Positions 53,095 to 61,576 of a stretch of DNA of 64,000 nucleotides are shown in pieces (within the stretch, counting starts at the first letter, position 1; every line of letters starts with the position of its first letter). The position numbers and the translations under genes were made by a program. Where the stretch lies: NCBI RefSeq assembly GCF_003148805.1, contig NZ_QGGX01000016.1, positions 62,001 through 126,000 on the forward strand, read 5' to 3'. Source of the stretch: Aminobacter sp. AP02 (GTDB lineage: Bacteria; Pseudomonadota; Alphaproteobacteria; Rhizobiales; Rhizobiaceae). Under the pieces are notes generated by a model. That model did no database searches. It was given only the letters and a program-made list of their open reading frames with translations, and had not been told where the DNA came from.

Positions 53095-54480
53095 TCATGC
53101 CGAAAGCGTGGCGGCAATATCGTCGAAAGCCGCAACCAGCCTGTCGACCTGCCGTGCGGTGGTCCCCGGCGAAACCAGCATCATGTTGTGGAATGGCGCG
53201 ATCAGCACGCCACGATTGACCATTGCGACATGCACCGCCGCCTCAAGCCGCGAGGCGTGCGCCGTCTCGGCCTCGCCTCCGTTGCGCAAAGGCCCCGGTG
53301 CACAGATGAACTCGACCCGCGCGCCAACCCGCATGACGTGCCAAGGCAGCTTGTACTTGTGGATGGCCTTGTCGAGACCCGATGCCAGCCGCTCCGCCAG
53401 CTTCTCCATGTGGGCGTAGTTCTCTTCGGTCATCACCTCTTCGAGGGCGGCGCGCATCGCTGCGAACTGCAGCGGGTTGGCCGAAAGCGTGGTGCCCATT
53501 CCGGAATAGCCCGGTTGCTTTGTCCTGTTGTAATTGGCGTAGCGGGCCGCGACCTCTTCGCTCATGCCCCATACACTCGCCGGCACGCCGCCGGCGACAG
53601 GCTTGCCGAGCACGAAGAGATCCGGTTCCAGCCCATGTTTCTTGGTGTAGCCGCCGGGACCAGTGGAGATGGTGTGCGTCTCGTCGATCAGAAGCAGCGT
53701 GCCGGCCTTGCGGGTCAGCTTGCGCATCCCTTCGAGGAAGCCGGGTTCGGGCAGAACCATGCAGCTGTTGGTCAGCACCGGCTCGGTGATGACGCAGGCG
53801 ACGTCGCCATGGGCGAGTGCCGCTTCAAGTGCCGGCAGGTCGTTGAACTCGACGATGCGGGTGCGGGCGGTGAGATCGCGGAATTCGCCGGCGAGGCCCG
53901 GTCGGTTGACTGGCTTGCCGTCCTTCAGCCGCACCATCGTTTCGTCGACGGCACCGTGATAGCAGCCGTTGAAGACCAGGATCTTGTCGCGCCCGGTCAC
54001 GGCGCGCGCCACGCGCAAGGCGAAGCGATTGGCGTCGGTGGCGGTCGTGGCGATCTGCCAGTGCGGGAGGCCGAAACGTTCTGCCAATAGCAGCCCCAGC
54101 TTCAGCGAATCCTCCGATGGCAGCATGTAGGTCAGGCCGCGGCTCGCCTGCCGGCGAATGGCGCGGGCAACCGGGGCAGGGGAATGGCCGAACATCGAGC
54201 CGGTATCGCCCAGGCAGAAATCGGCAAGCCTGTTGCCGTCGATGTCGGTGATGGTGGCACCGTTCGCCTTGTCGACGAGGATCGGGAAAGGCGTGGGCCA
54301 GTCGTTCATCCAATGCATCGGCACCCCACCGAAGAACCCTGCCATGCCGTTGCCAAGTGCCGCCGCGGATTTCGGCCGCGCCCGGCGAAAGATCTCGGCC
54401 TCGGTCTCTGCCAACTCGGAAATGCGCGATAGCGACACGCCGCCCTCACTGGCTCCTGGTCGTTCGATGCGGTTCATCAT
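53095..54480 (-). CDS. Class III PLP-dependent aminotransferase
   Basis: 461 residues (a second Met follows the first). Class III features are FNGCYHGAVDETM (~170-182), ITEPV (231-235), LLIDETHT with D266 contacting PLP nitrogen, and the Schiff-base lysine K293 in FVLGKPVAGGVP. The unusual Pro after the lysine is noteworthy. It resembles glutamate-1-semialdehyde aminomutase-like or putrescine/beta-amino acid aminotransferases rather than GabT. With the PuuA-like gene immediately downstream it may form an amine or amino-acid degradation unit; the substrate is not evident. Confidence 0.87.
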   Translation of the reverse strand: MMNRIERPGASEGGVSLSRISELAETEAEIFRRARPKSAAALGNGMAGFFGGVPMHWMNDWPTPFPILVDKANGATITDIDGNRLADFCLGDTGSMFGHSPAPVARAIRRQASRGLTYMLPSEDSLKLGLLLAERFGLPHWQIATTATDANRFALRVARAVTGRDKILVFNGCYHGAVDETMVRLKDGKPVNRPGLAGEFRDLTARTRIVEFNDLPALEAALAHGDVACVITEPVLTNSCMVLPEPGFLEGMRKLTRKAGTLLLIDETHTISTGPGGYTKKHGLEPDLFVLGKPVAGGVPASVWGMSEEVAARYANYNRTKQPGYSGMGTTLSANPLQFAAMRAALEEVMTEENYAHMEKLAERLASGLDKAIHKYKLPWHVMRVGARVEFICAPGPLRNGGEAETAHASRLEAAVHVAMVNRGVLIAPFHNMMLVSPGTTARQVDRLVAAFDDIAATLSA

Positions 54481-54581
54481 GGCTCCCGAATGATATCAGG
54501 CGCCACTTTAGCCAGTCGGCTGCCGAAACTTCAATTGGCCGTGCGCGTGGCGTCGATTGGCGCAGGCAATCGCCTCGAGCG

Positions 54582-55013
54582 TCAGTCTCGGTGCATGGCG
54601 GCGATGGCTCGCCGCATCAACTCCACGAAGACCTGCCGCTCCTGCTCGGTGAAGTCAGCCAATGCGGTTTCGTTCTGCGCCCGGGCGGCTTGGGTTGCGG
54701 GATCGCGCAGGGCGATTGCCTTCGGTGTCATGTGAATGGACTGCGAGCGTCCGTCGTCGAGCCTGGTGCGCCGCTCGATCAGGCCGTCGCGTTCCATCCT
54801 GGTCAACGTGTTGGCCATCGTCGCCTGTTCGACGTCGAGCCGGCGGACCAGTTCGCTCTGCGTTTGCCCGTCTTCATCCCACAGCGCCAGCAATGTCATG
54901 AATTGAGCCGGAGCCAGGCCAAGCGGACGGATGCGCTGCTGCAGGCCCTTGGCGAAAAGTCGTGCCATCTGATTGGCGAGGAATCCGGGCGAACGTTCTT
55001 TCTGGAAAGCCAT
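54582..55013 (-). CDS. MarR-family transcriptional regulator
   Basis: 143 residues from the ATG at 55013; the longer frame to 55049 would overlap a 10-bp inverted repeat, so I prefer the shorter start. MarR features are RIRPLGLAPAQFMTLLALWD, TQSELVRRLDVEQATMANTL (HTH) and RMERDGLIERRTRLDDGR (wing). It is divergent from a small membrane protein gene at 55089, and the intervening inverted repeat is the likely site for autoregulation and regulation of that gene. Confidence 0.92.
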   Translation of the reverse strand: MAFQKERSPGFLANQMARLFAKGLQQRIRPLGLAPAQFMTLLALWDEDGQTQSELVRRLDVEQATMANTLTRMERDGLIERRTRLDDGRSQSIHMTPKAIALRDPATQAARAQNETALADFTEQERQVFVELMRRAIAAMHRD

Positions 55014-55029
55014 GGGCAACAGATATCTG

Positions 55030-55071
55030 TTGAATAGCATGCTATGCAATGATATATAGCTTGCTATTCAA
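55030..55071. promoter_or_regulatory. Candidate MarR operator, 10-bp inverted repeat
   Basis: TTGAATAGCA (55030-55039) and TGCTATTCAA (55062-55071) are perfect inverse copies in the 75-bp divergent gap, within a strongly AT-rich segment. It overlaps the region where both promoters must lie and argues for a MarR start at 55013. Confidence 0.7.
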
Positions 55072-55088
55072 ATAGAGGAGGCCTGACG

Positions 55089-55541
55089 ATGAAAACGAAG
55101 ATTCATGCGGCGGCCGGTGCCGTCGCCTTGATTGCGGTGGTTTGCTTTTGGCTTGCAACGGTCACGGCCGAACTGTCCGGCCATGCTGGAGCCATTGCCG
55201 CGGTCAAGGCTGCGGTGCTTGCCGGCATGGCGGTGCTTGTCCCGGCCATGGTCGTCGCCGGCGCTTCGGGCTTTTCGCTTGGCAAAGGATGGAAAAGCCC
55301 TGTCGTGCAGAAAAAGAAACGCCGCATGCGCTTCATCGCCGCCAACGGTATCCTGGTGTTGCTGCCTTCGGCCCATTTGCTTGCCGGCTGGGCCGAAGCT
55401 GGCCGTTTCGATGCGGCCTTCTTCGTCGTGCAGGCGCTGGAGCTTGCGGCTGGCGCGGTCAACATCACCTTGTTGTCGCTGAACATGCGCGACGGCCTGG
55501 CCTTGCGGCGCAAGCCATCCAGATTGGTGCGTGCGGGCTAG
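55089..55541 (+). CDS. Small membrane protein, unknown function
   Basis: 150 residues with four predicted membrane segments (AVALIAVVCFWLATV, VLAGMAVLVPAMVVAG, ANGILVLLPSAHLLAG, and VVQALELAAGAVNITLL) and a basic KKKRRMR patch between the second and third. GAGGAGGCC precedes the ATG. I do not recognise a named family. Its sharing of an operator with a divergent MarR gene suggests a response to a small toxic or lipophilic compound. Confidence 0.8.
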   Translation: MKTKIHAAAGAVALIAVVCFWLATVTAELSGHAGAIAAVKAAVLAGMAVLVPAMVVAGASGFSLGKGWKSPVVQKKKRRMRFIAANGILVLLPSAHLLAGWAEAGRFDAAFFVVQALELAAGAVNITLLSLNMRDGLALRRKPSRLVRAG

Positions 55542-55543
55542 GT

Positions 55544-56512
55544 TCAGCCCGCAATATCGATGACACCGCAGTCGCCAGCGGCGCTGCCGAAGGCGAGGCG
55601 ACGCTCTTCCCTGTCCCAGGCCATCGAGGTGATCGCGCTCTTGCCGGGACGGCGCAACAGCACCTCCTTGGCATCGGCAAAACGCACGGCCAGCACCATG
55701 CCGTCTTCATAGCCGATGGCGACTATGTCCTCGCTCGGGTGGCAGGCGACAGTGGTCACCATGGAGTTGCCGCGCGTGCCGAGTTCGAGCGGGGCCTTGC
55801 CCATCGGGCCGTCCTTGCCGACGAAGGGCCAAACGATCGCCGCAGGCGCGCCGGAACTTGCCAGCCACTTGCCCTTGGCGCTCCATGACAGGCTTTTCAC
55901 CTTGGCGGGATAGCCGGTCATGCGCATGTGCTTGGCATCGACCAGCTTCCAGCCATGCAGGGCGTTTTCCTGCATCGTCGTCACCAAGAATGCGCCGTCC
56001 GGCGAAAATGTGACGCCGGTATGCGCCCCAGCCCATTCAAGCTCCACCGGCGTGCCTTCGGCGGCTGGGAAATGCAGCGTCGCGCCATTGTAGCGGGCAA
56101 CGCCGATGCGCATGCCCTTGGGCGAAAAGGCTAAGCCTTCGACCGAGCGCGGATGCGTAAACTCCTTGGCCTTGCCATCGGCGAAGCGCACCCAGGCACT
56201 GCGGCCGCTAGCATAGGCGACAGCGCCTTGCGGGCCCGACGCAACCGAGGTGACCCACTTCTTGCCGATGCTGGCGAGCTCTTCCATCGTGCCGGAAGAG
56301 GCCAACGACATCACCTTGCCGTCCTCGCCGCCCGAAATCATCAGGTCGTTCTTGGTCGTTGCTGAAAGCAGCCCGTCATGCAGCCTGACCGACTTCTGGC
56401 CGTGGTCGAGCCAATGCACCATGCCGTCGGCGAGCGCGAAGAATGGGATATCGTCGAGAAAAGCGGCGGTGACGCAATGTCCGTCGAGATCAAGCGGGGC
56501 GACTGTCGGCAT
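55544..56512 (-). CDS. WD40-repeat protein
   Basis: 322 residues of repeating beta-propeller blades (for example VEGLAFSPKGMRIGVARYNG, TGVTFSPDGAFLVTT, VKSLSWSAKGKWLASSGA, SITSMAWDREERRLAFGSA). No signal peptide or catalytic motif is seen, so it is likely a cytoplasmic scaffold. It lies downstream of the COG0523 GTPase gene on the same strand, separated by 172 bp that contain a palindromic repeat. In alphaproteobacteria WD40 genes are often found next to COG0523 zinc-handling GTPases, so a shared zinc role is plausible. Confidence 0.85.
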   Translation of the reverse strand: MPTVAPLDLDGHCVTAAFLDDIPFFALADGMVHWLDHGQKSVRLHDGLLSATTKNDLMISGGEDGKVMSLASSGTMEELASIGKKWVTSVASGPQGAVAYASGRSAWVRFADGKAKEFTHPRSVEGLAFSPKGMRIGVARYNGATLHFPAAEGTPVELEWAGAHTGVTFSPDGAFLVTTMQENALHGWKLVDAKHMRMTGYPAKVKSLSWSAKGKWLASSGAPAAIVWPFVGKDGPMGKAPLELGTRGNSMVTTVACHPSEDIVAIGYEDGMVLAVRFADAKEVLLRRPGKSAITSMAWDREERRLAFGSAAGDCGVIDIAG

Positions 56513-56541
56513 AAGAGACTATTCCATTCGAGATTTATGCT

Positions 56542-56667
56542 GCCCCTCACCCTTACCCTCTCCCCGTAAACGGGGCGAGGCGGCCGTCGACGTTGCAGCT
56601 TGTCCCTTCTCCCCGCATACAGGGAGAAGGTGCCGGCCCTTCGATGAACTCAGGGTCGGATGGGGCA
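56542..56667 (+). repeat. Palindromic repeat (type A), copy 3, intergenic and altered
   Basis: It begins with the same GCCCCTCACCCTTACCCTCT start as the xdhC copy and has the two CTCCCC/GGGGAG-type hairpins and the CGTCGACGTTG core. The stems are less perfect (for example ACGGGGCGAGG), and the right end is interrupted by about 20 unrelated bases (CCTTCGATGAACTCAGGGTC) before GGATGGGGCA. It lies between the GTPase and WD40 genes, on the opposite strand sense. Confidence 0.75.
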
Positions 56668-56684
56668 GGGCCTTCGGTGTTGGC

Positions 56685-57767
56685 TTACGCCGCCTGACAG
56701 GCTTCGAAACTACGCTTCAGCCGCTCGGCGTCGAGTTCGCGGCCGATGAACACCAGCCGGCTCTCGTGCTTCTCGTCGTCCTTCCAGGCGCGCTGGTGGT
56801 CGCCCTCGATGATCATGTGCACGCCCTGGATGACGTAGCGGTCCGGGTCGTCCTTGATGGCGATGATGCCCTTGAGGCGCAGGATGTTCGGACCTTCCAT
56901 CTGGGTGATCTTTTCGATCCAGGGGAAGAATTTCTTGGAATCCATCTCGCCGCCGCGCAGCGACACCGATTGCACCGTTACGTCATGAATAGGCGAAACC
57001 GCGCCGTGCTCATGGTGATCATGATCGTGATGATGGTGGTCATGATCATGGTGGTGATGATGGTGATCGTGGTCGCAGTTCGGGCCGCATTCATGGTCGT
57101 GGTCGTGATCATGGGCGTCGAGGAAATGCGGGTCGTCGGCCAGAACGCGCTTCAGGTCGAAGGCGCCGCGGTCGAGCACCTGGTCGAGTGCCACGCCCGC
57201 GCGGGTGGTGCGGTGGATCCTGGCGGACGGGTTGATGGCGCGGACGGCGGCTTCGACATCGCGCAGCTCGTCGGCATTGACCAGGTCGGTCTTGTTGAGC
57301 ACGACGACGTCGGCAAAGGCGATCTGGTCTTCGGCCTCGCGGCTGTCCTTGAGGCGCAGTGGCAGGTGCTTGGCGTCGACCAAGGCCACGACCGCGTCGA
57401 GCTTGGTCTTGGAGCGTACATCGTCGTCCATGAAGAATGTCTGCGCGACCGGCACCGGGTCGGCGAGGCCGGTGGTCTCGACGATGATGGCGTCGAAGCG
57501 GCCGGGACGGCGCATCAAGCCTTCGACGACGCGGATCAGGTCGCCGCGCACCGTGCAGCAGACGCACCCATTGTTCATCTCGTAGATTTCCTCGTCGGAT
57601 TCCACGATCAGGTCGTTGTCGATGCCGATCTCGCCGAATTCGTTGACGATGACCGCATAACGCTTGCCGTGGTTTTCCGACAGGATCCGGTTGAGCAGGG
57701 TCGTTTTGCCGGAACCGAGATAGCCGGTCAGCACGGTCACGGGAATTTGGGTCTGAGCTTCGGTCAT
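56685..57767 (-). CDS. COG0523/CobW-family GTPase with a His-rich metal-binding segment
   Basis: 360 residues from the ATG at 57767; the frame extends 19 residues further without support. P-loop [16 protein letters not shown] (14-29), the metal-binding CxCC in [10 protein letters not shown] (C68, C70, C71) and NKTD define the family. Between the GTPase and C-terminal domains, around residues 216-262, lies a run of His and Asp (alternating HD and HH units) that should bind zinc, nickel or cobalt. COG0523 proteins insert or traffic metals, especially zinc. The WD40 gene follows downstream; no Zur box is obvious upstream. Confidence 0.92.
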   Translation of the reverse strand: MTEAQTQIPVTVLTGYLGSGKTTLLNRILSENHGKRYAVIVNEFGEIGIDNDLIVESDEEIYEMNNGCVCCTVRGDLIRVVEGLMRRPGRFDAIIVETTGLADPVPVAQTFFMDDDVRSKTKLDAVVALVDAKHLPLRLKDSREAEDQIAFADVVVLNKTDLVNADELRDVEAAVRAINPSARIHRTTRAGVALDQVLDRGAFDLKRVLADDPHFLDAHDHDHDHECGPNCDHDHHHHHHDHDHHHHDHDHHEHGAVSPIHDVTVQSVSLRGGEMDSKKFFPWIEKITQMEGPNILRLKGIIAIKDDPDRYVIQGVHMIIEGDHQRAWKDDEKHESRLVFIGRELDAERLKRSFEACQAA

Positions 57768-57954
57768 GGTCGTCCTCGGGATCGAATAGAGGCTCCATAT
57801 AGGATGCCGAAGACGCTTTTGCACGTCTCAAACGACATCACGAGGGTGCCCGCCGGACATTACCGAAATTTCATTAGGAAGACGGCAGGTCGCTGCCTAG
57901 ATTGATGGACGGGCCGGGGGGCAACCGACCCAACAATAAGGGAGCCGGGCGCCG

Positions 57955-58686
57955 ATGAAGGAAGGTCCGTTCCGCGCCAATTTCACCCGTCGCCGGGCGC
58001 TCGGCTTCATTGCGGTGACGGCGGGCGGCGGGGCGCTGGTGCCCGCGCAGGTGTTCGCTCAGCAAGCTTCTTCACAATCTGGAGCCTTGTTGATACCGCA
58101 TGCCGGCGTCTGCTCGATCACGCCGGAAGTGACCGAAGGTCCTTATTATTTCGACCCGGAACTTGAGCGAAGCGATATTACCGAGGGGCGCAAGGGCGCT
58201 GGACTGACTGTGCGCCTGCAGGTCGTGGATGAGGCCTGCAACCCCATCGAAGGCGCGCGTGTCGACCTTTGGCATTGCGATGCCCAAGGGCACTATTCGG
58301 GCTACCCTGGCCAGGGGGACAAACGCGACGTTGATACCACAGGTGAAAAATTCCTGCGCGGCTGGCAACGCACCGACAAGAACGGCATCGCTGCCTTCCA
58401 GACCATCTATCCCGGCTGGTATCGCGGCCGCACCACGCACATCCATTTCAAGGCCTTTCCCAGCGAAGGTTCGGTCATGACCGGCCAGATGTTTTTTCCC
58501 GACGATGTCAGCGAGCGCATCTTCTCGACCATCGCGCCCTACAACCAGCGCAGCGGGGAGCGCGACACGATGAACGCCGACGACGGCATCCTGCGCCGCG
58601 CCGGTACCGGCGTGCAGAGCGCGGTGAGCGAAAAAGCTTCCGCCTATGAGGCCGTCATGATTGTTGCGGTAAAAGGAGCGGGATGA
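57955..58686 (+). CDS. Intradiol ring-cleavage dioxygenase, Tat-exported
   Basis: 243 residues. A twin-arginine signal (TRRRALGFIAVTAGG, 11-25) precedes AQVFAQQ, so export of the folded iron enzyme is likely. The catalytic fold is that of protocatechuate/catechol dioxygenases: VTEGPYYFD, VDLWHCDAQGHYSGYPG with Y114, and YPGWYRGRTTHIHFK with Y156, H162 and H164 as Fe(III) ligands. Periplasmic members of this family are poorly characterised. No aromatic-degradation genes are adjacent, so the substrate is unknown. AATAAGGGAGC precedes the ATG. Confidence 0.88.
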   Translation: MKEGPFRANFTRRRALGFIAVTAGGGALVPAQVFAQQASSQSGALLIPHAGVCSITPEVTEGPYYFDPELERSDITEGRKGAGLTVRLQVVDEACNPIEGARVDLWHCDAQGHYSGYPGQGDKRDVDTTGEKFLRGWQRTDKNGIAAFQTIYPGWYRGRTTHIHFKAFPSEGSVMTGQMFFPDDVSERIFSTIAPYNQRSGERDTMNADDGILRRAGTGVQSAVSEKASAYEAVMIVAVKGAG

Positions 58687-58887
58687 GGCTATTGTGCCGG
58701 AAGATTTGCCGGCGAATGGTTTCTGTCATCGAACTGTAACATCCGTCTGGCAAGAGCGCTCATGCGGTTGGTCGGTTGCCGGCAAAGCGACATGGCAACA
58801 ATTGACCGCGAAAGTCGATTGCCAATGGCCGCGCGACAATTTTCCTCGCCCATGACGGTGCGAGGGGGCGTGGCGCAGGAGATGCGG

Positions 58888-59400
58888 ATGTCCAAGTCCA
58901 ACAAAGGCGCGGCGATGAGCCGGCTTCATTCCGTGGCCCGGCTGGCGCGAACTTCGCTTGCCGCGCGGCTGCTTGCTCATGGTTTCTATGCCGGCCAGGA
59001 CCAGATCATGCTGTCGCTGCACGAAGACGACGGCCAGACGCCCGGCCAGCTTGCCTCGCGGCTCGGCGTGCGCCCGCCGACGATCACCAAGACCATCAAC
59101 CGGCTGCAGGCGCAGGGCTTTCTCGAAAAGCGCGCCTCAGATACCGACGCCCGCCAGGCGCACATCTTCCTGACCGAAGCCGGTACGGACGCCATTCGCG
59201 CGGTCGAGAAATCGGTCAAGAAGACCGAAAAGCAAGCCCTCAAGGGGTTTGACAAGAAGGACGTGAAGCAGCTTTCCAAGCTTCTGCTGCGCATCGAGGC
59301 CAATCTGTCGGACCTGACCATCGTCGATGACGAAGCCACGGCCGAAGCGCAAGGTGCGGTCGAGGTCGAGCACGAAGTGGAAGCCGAAGCGGCGGAGTAA
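58888..59400 (+). CDS. MarR-family transcriptional regulator
   Basis: 170 residues from the ATG at 58888, chosen because CAGGAG lies five bases upstream of it; the frame is open to 58762 but not conserved there. MarR features are TSLAARLLAHGFYAGQDQIM, GQLASRLGVRPPTITKTINR and GFLEKRASDTDARQAHIF. The C-terminal tail is acidic (EHEVEAEAAE). The target is not clear; the intradiol dioxygenase upstream and the EamA exporter downstream are on the same strand. Confidence 0.9.
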   Translation: MSKSNKGAAMSRLHSVARLARTSLAARLLAHGFYAGQDQIMLSLHEDDGQTPGQLASRLGVRPPTITKTINRLQAQGFLEKRASDTDARQAHIFLTEAGTDAIRAVEKSVKKTEKQALKGFDKKDVKQLSKLLLRIEANLSDLTIVDDEATAEAQGAVEVEHEVEAEAAE

Positions 59401-59538
59401 CCGCTGCTTCGGCAAATGAGCGCTCCATCCCGGCCGATCGGGATGGAAAATACCCTGGATCATGAATTTTGCCTTGCCGGATGGCGGCTATGGGCGCAAT
59501 AGCCATCACTCCTTCCGTCATTTTCCCGGCCCGCCAGC

Positions 59539-60477
59539 GTGTCTCCCCAAAAACCAGCAGAATCCGCAACGCCCTCGTCGGCGATCCTGCTGATATTTGC
59601 CTCCGGCCTGATCTTTTCCTTCCTAGACACCAGCGCCAAGCATCTGGTGACATCTGGAATGGCCGCGCCCTTCGTCACCTGGGTGCGCTTTGCGGTGCAC
59701 GCGGTGATCGTGATCGTACTGTTCAAGGCCTGGCGACGGCCCGAGCGGCTGGTGCCGCAGAGCTTGAAGCTGCAGATCCTGCGCGCCGTGTTCATGTTCG
59801 GCTCGACGATCTTCAATTTCCTGGCGCTGCAGACGCTTCAGCTTGCGGAGACAGTGTCGATCAATTTCGCCAGCCCCATGGTCATCACCGCCCTTGCCGG
59901 GCCGCTGCTTGGCGAGTGGGCCGGCTGGCGGCGCTGGCTCGCAGTGCTCGTTGGCTTCATCGGCGTGATCGTCATCACCCGGCCGGGCTTCGGCGGCTTC
60001 GACATGGGGCACGTCTTCTCGCTCTGCGCCATGCTGAGTTCCTCGCTGTACACCATCATGACGAGGCAGATGGGCAATCGCGAAACGGCTGAAAGCCTGA
60101 TCCTCTATTCGGCAGTGGTGCCCGCGATCTTCATGCTGCCCGCAGTGCCGTTGGCCGGTTCGTTGCCGGTCCACGTCTATGACTGGCTGGTACTGTTCGG
60201 TCTCGGCGTGTTCGGAGGTTTCGGCCACTGGCTCTTGATCAAGGCCTACCAGCGCGCGACTGCGACAGCGCTTGCGCCATATCCGTATCTCCAGATGGTG
60301 TGGATGATCATTCTGGGCTGGTTGGTGTTCGATCAGTTGCCCGACCGCTGGACCCTTGCGGGGGCTGCGATCATCGTTTCCAGCGGCCTCTACATCATCC
60401 ACCGCGAACACATGCTGAGGGTCCGCAACCGGGCCGCGCCCAATGCGGAAACCGAGGAGCTGGCAAAAAAGCTTTGA
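59539..60477 (+). CDS. EamA/DMT-family transporter
   Basis: 312 residues with ten membrane segments in two EamA halves (GLIFSFLDTSAKHLVTSG and AMLSSSLYTIMTRQM). The start is GTG at 59539. TVSINFASPMVITALAGPLLG and TALAPYPYLQMVWMIILGWL are typical of RhaT/EamA-type exporters. It probably exports a metabolite or drug across the inner membrane; the substrate is unknown. It is 58 bp upstream of a LacI-type gene start region. Confidence 0.88.
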   Translation: MSPQKPAESATPSSAILLIFASGLIFSFLDTSAKHLVTSGMAAPFVTWVRFAVHAVIVIVLFKAWRRPERLVPQSLKLQILRAVFMFGSTIFNFLALQTLQLAETVSINFASPMVITALAGPLLGEWAGWRRWLAVLVGFIGVIVITRPGFGGFDMGHVFSLCAMLSSSLYTIMTRQMGNRETAESLILYSAVVPAIFMLPAVPLAGSLPVHVYDWLVLFGLGVFGGFGHWLLIKAYQRATATALAPYPYLQMVWMIILGWLVFDQLPDRWTLAGAAIIVSSGLYIIHREHMLRVRNRAAPNAETEELAKKL

Positions 60478-60503
60478 TTTGCCGTTGAACAATGGCATAC
60501 GGC

Positions 60504-60518
60504 TTTAAACGGTTTAAA
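60504..60518. promoter_or_regulatory. LacI-type operator upstream of the LacI-family gene
   Basis: TTTAAACGGTTTAAA is a perfect 7-bp-arm palindrome around a central G, 24 bp before the LacI-family start. AT-rich odd-centred palindromes of this size are usual LacI/GalR sites, so autoregulation and control of the downstream dehydrogenase are likely. Confidence 0.7.
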
Positions 60519-60541
60519 AGACCGTCGGTTCACGCTTGCGG

Positions 60542-61576
60542 ATGGAGGGCCCGCTGGCTCAGAAGATCAAGCTTTCGACGATCGCCGACGCACTAGGCGT
60601 TTCGACCGCCACGGTGTCGCTTGCGCTACGCGACAGTCCTCTCGTCGCCGATGCCACGCGTGACCGCATCAAGCACCACGCCCGCGAGATCGGCTACATC
60701 TACAACCGCCGTGCCGCCAGCCTGCGCACCTCGCGCTCGGGTATCGTCGGGGTCGTCGTCCACGACATCATGAACCCGTTCTATGCCGAGATCTTGCGCT
60801 CCATCGAGAGCGAACTCGACCGCAGCGGCCAGACGTTCATCCTGTCCAACCACTATGACGACCTGGAAAAGCAGCGCACATTCGTCGACACGCTGCTGCA
60901 ACTCGGGGCCGACGGGGTCATCATGTCCCCGGCCATCGGCACGCCGGCCGAAGACATCGTCATGGCCGAGGAAAATGGCCTGCCGGCGGTGCTGATCGCA
61001 CGCTCCGTCGAAGGTGCGGAAGTGCCCGTCTTCCGGGGCGACGACGCCTATGGCACCGCGCTCGCCACCAACCACCTGATCTCGCTTGGCCACAAGCGCA
61101 TCGCCATGATCGGCGGCACCGACCAGACCTCGACCGGTCGCCACCGTTACCAGGGCTACCTCAATGCCATGGAAGCCGCAGGGCTCGAGGTGCTGTCGAC
61201 CTGGCGGCTGGCCGGCCCGCGCACCAAGCAAGGCGGCTTCGAGGCGGCAGGACAGTTTCTGGCGCTCAAGGACAAGCCGACTGCGGCCTGCTGCTGGAAC
61301 GATCTCGTCGCCATCGGCCTGATGAACGGCATCGCCCGCGCAGGCCTTGTGCCCGGCATCGATGTCTCCGTCACCGGCTATGACGACCTCGAGGAAGCCC
61401 AGATCGCGACGCCGGCGCTGACCACGGTGTGGAACGGCCAGCGCGAAGTTGGCCGCCGTGCGGCGAGCGCGCTTCTCGACAAGCTCAACGGCCAACAGGT
61501 GCGGCCGTCGCAAGAGCTGATCAAGCCCGAGCTGCATGTCAGACAGTCCACCGGAAAACCCAAAGAGCGTACATGA
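60542..61576 (+). CDS. LacI-family transcriptional regulator
   Basis: 344 residues from the ATG at 60542; a TTG at 60536 is close. The N-terminal HTH is KLSTIADALGVSTATVSLAL followed by the hinge-proximal YIYNRRAASLRTSRSG, then a periplasmic-binding-like effector domain (GVVVHDIMNPFYAEILRSIE, GYDDLEEAQIATPALTTV). The effector is unknown. Its stop overlaps the ATG of the D-2-hydroxyacid dehydrogenase gene (ATGA at 61573-61576), so the two are co-translated and the operator upstream should control both. Confidence 0.93.
   Translation: MEGPLAQKIKLSTIADALGVSTATVSLALRDSPLVADATRDRIKHHAREIGYIYNRRAASLRTSRSGIVGVVVHDIMNPFYAEILRSIESELDRSGQTFILSNHYDDLEKQRTFVDTLLQLGADGVIMSPAIGTPAEDIVMAEENGLPAVLIARSVEGAEVPVFRGDDAYGTALATNHLISLGHKRIAMIGGTDQTSTGRHRYQGYLNAMEAAGLEVLSTWRLAGPRTKQGGFEAAGQFLALKDKPTAACCWNDLVAIGLMNGIARAGLVPGIDVSVTGYDDLEEAQIATPALTTVWNGQREVGRRAASALLDKLNGQQVRPSQELIKPELHVRQSTGKPKERT

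Noticed and set aside
56250-57905. A 551-codon plus-strand frame opposite the COG0523 GTPase, with runs of Met/Val/Ile
   Set aside because: The odd composition is the reverse complement of the His-rich segment; the GTPase on the minus strand is unambiguous.
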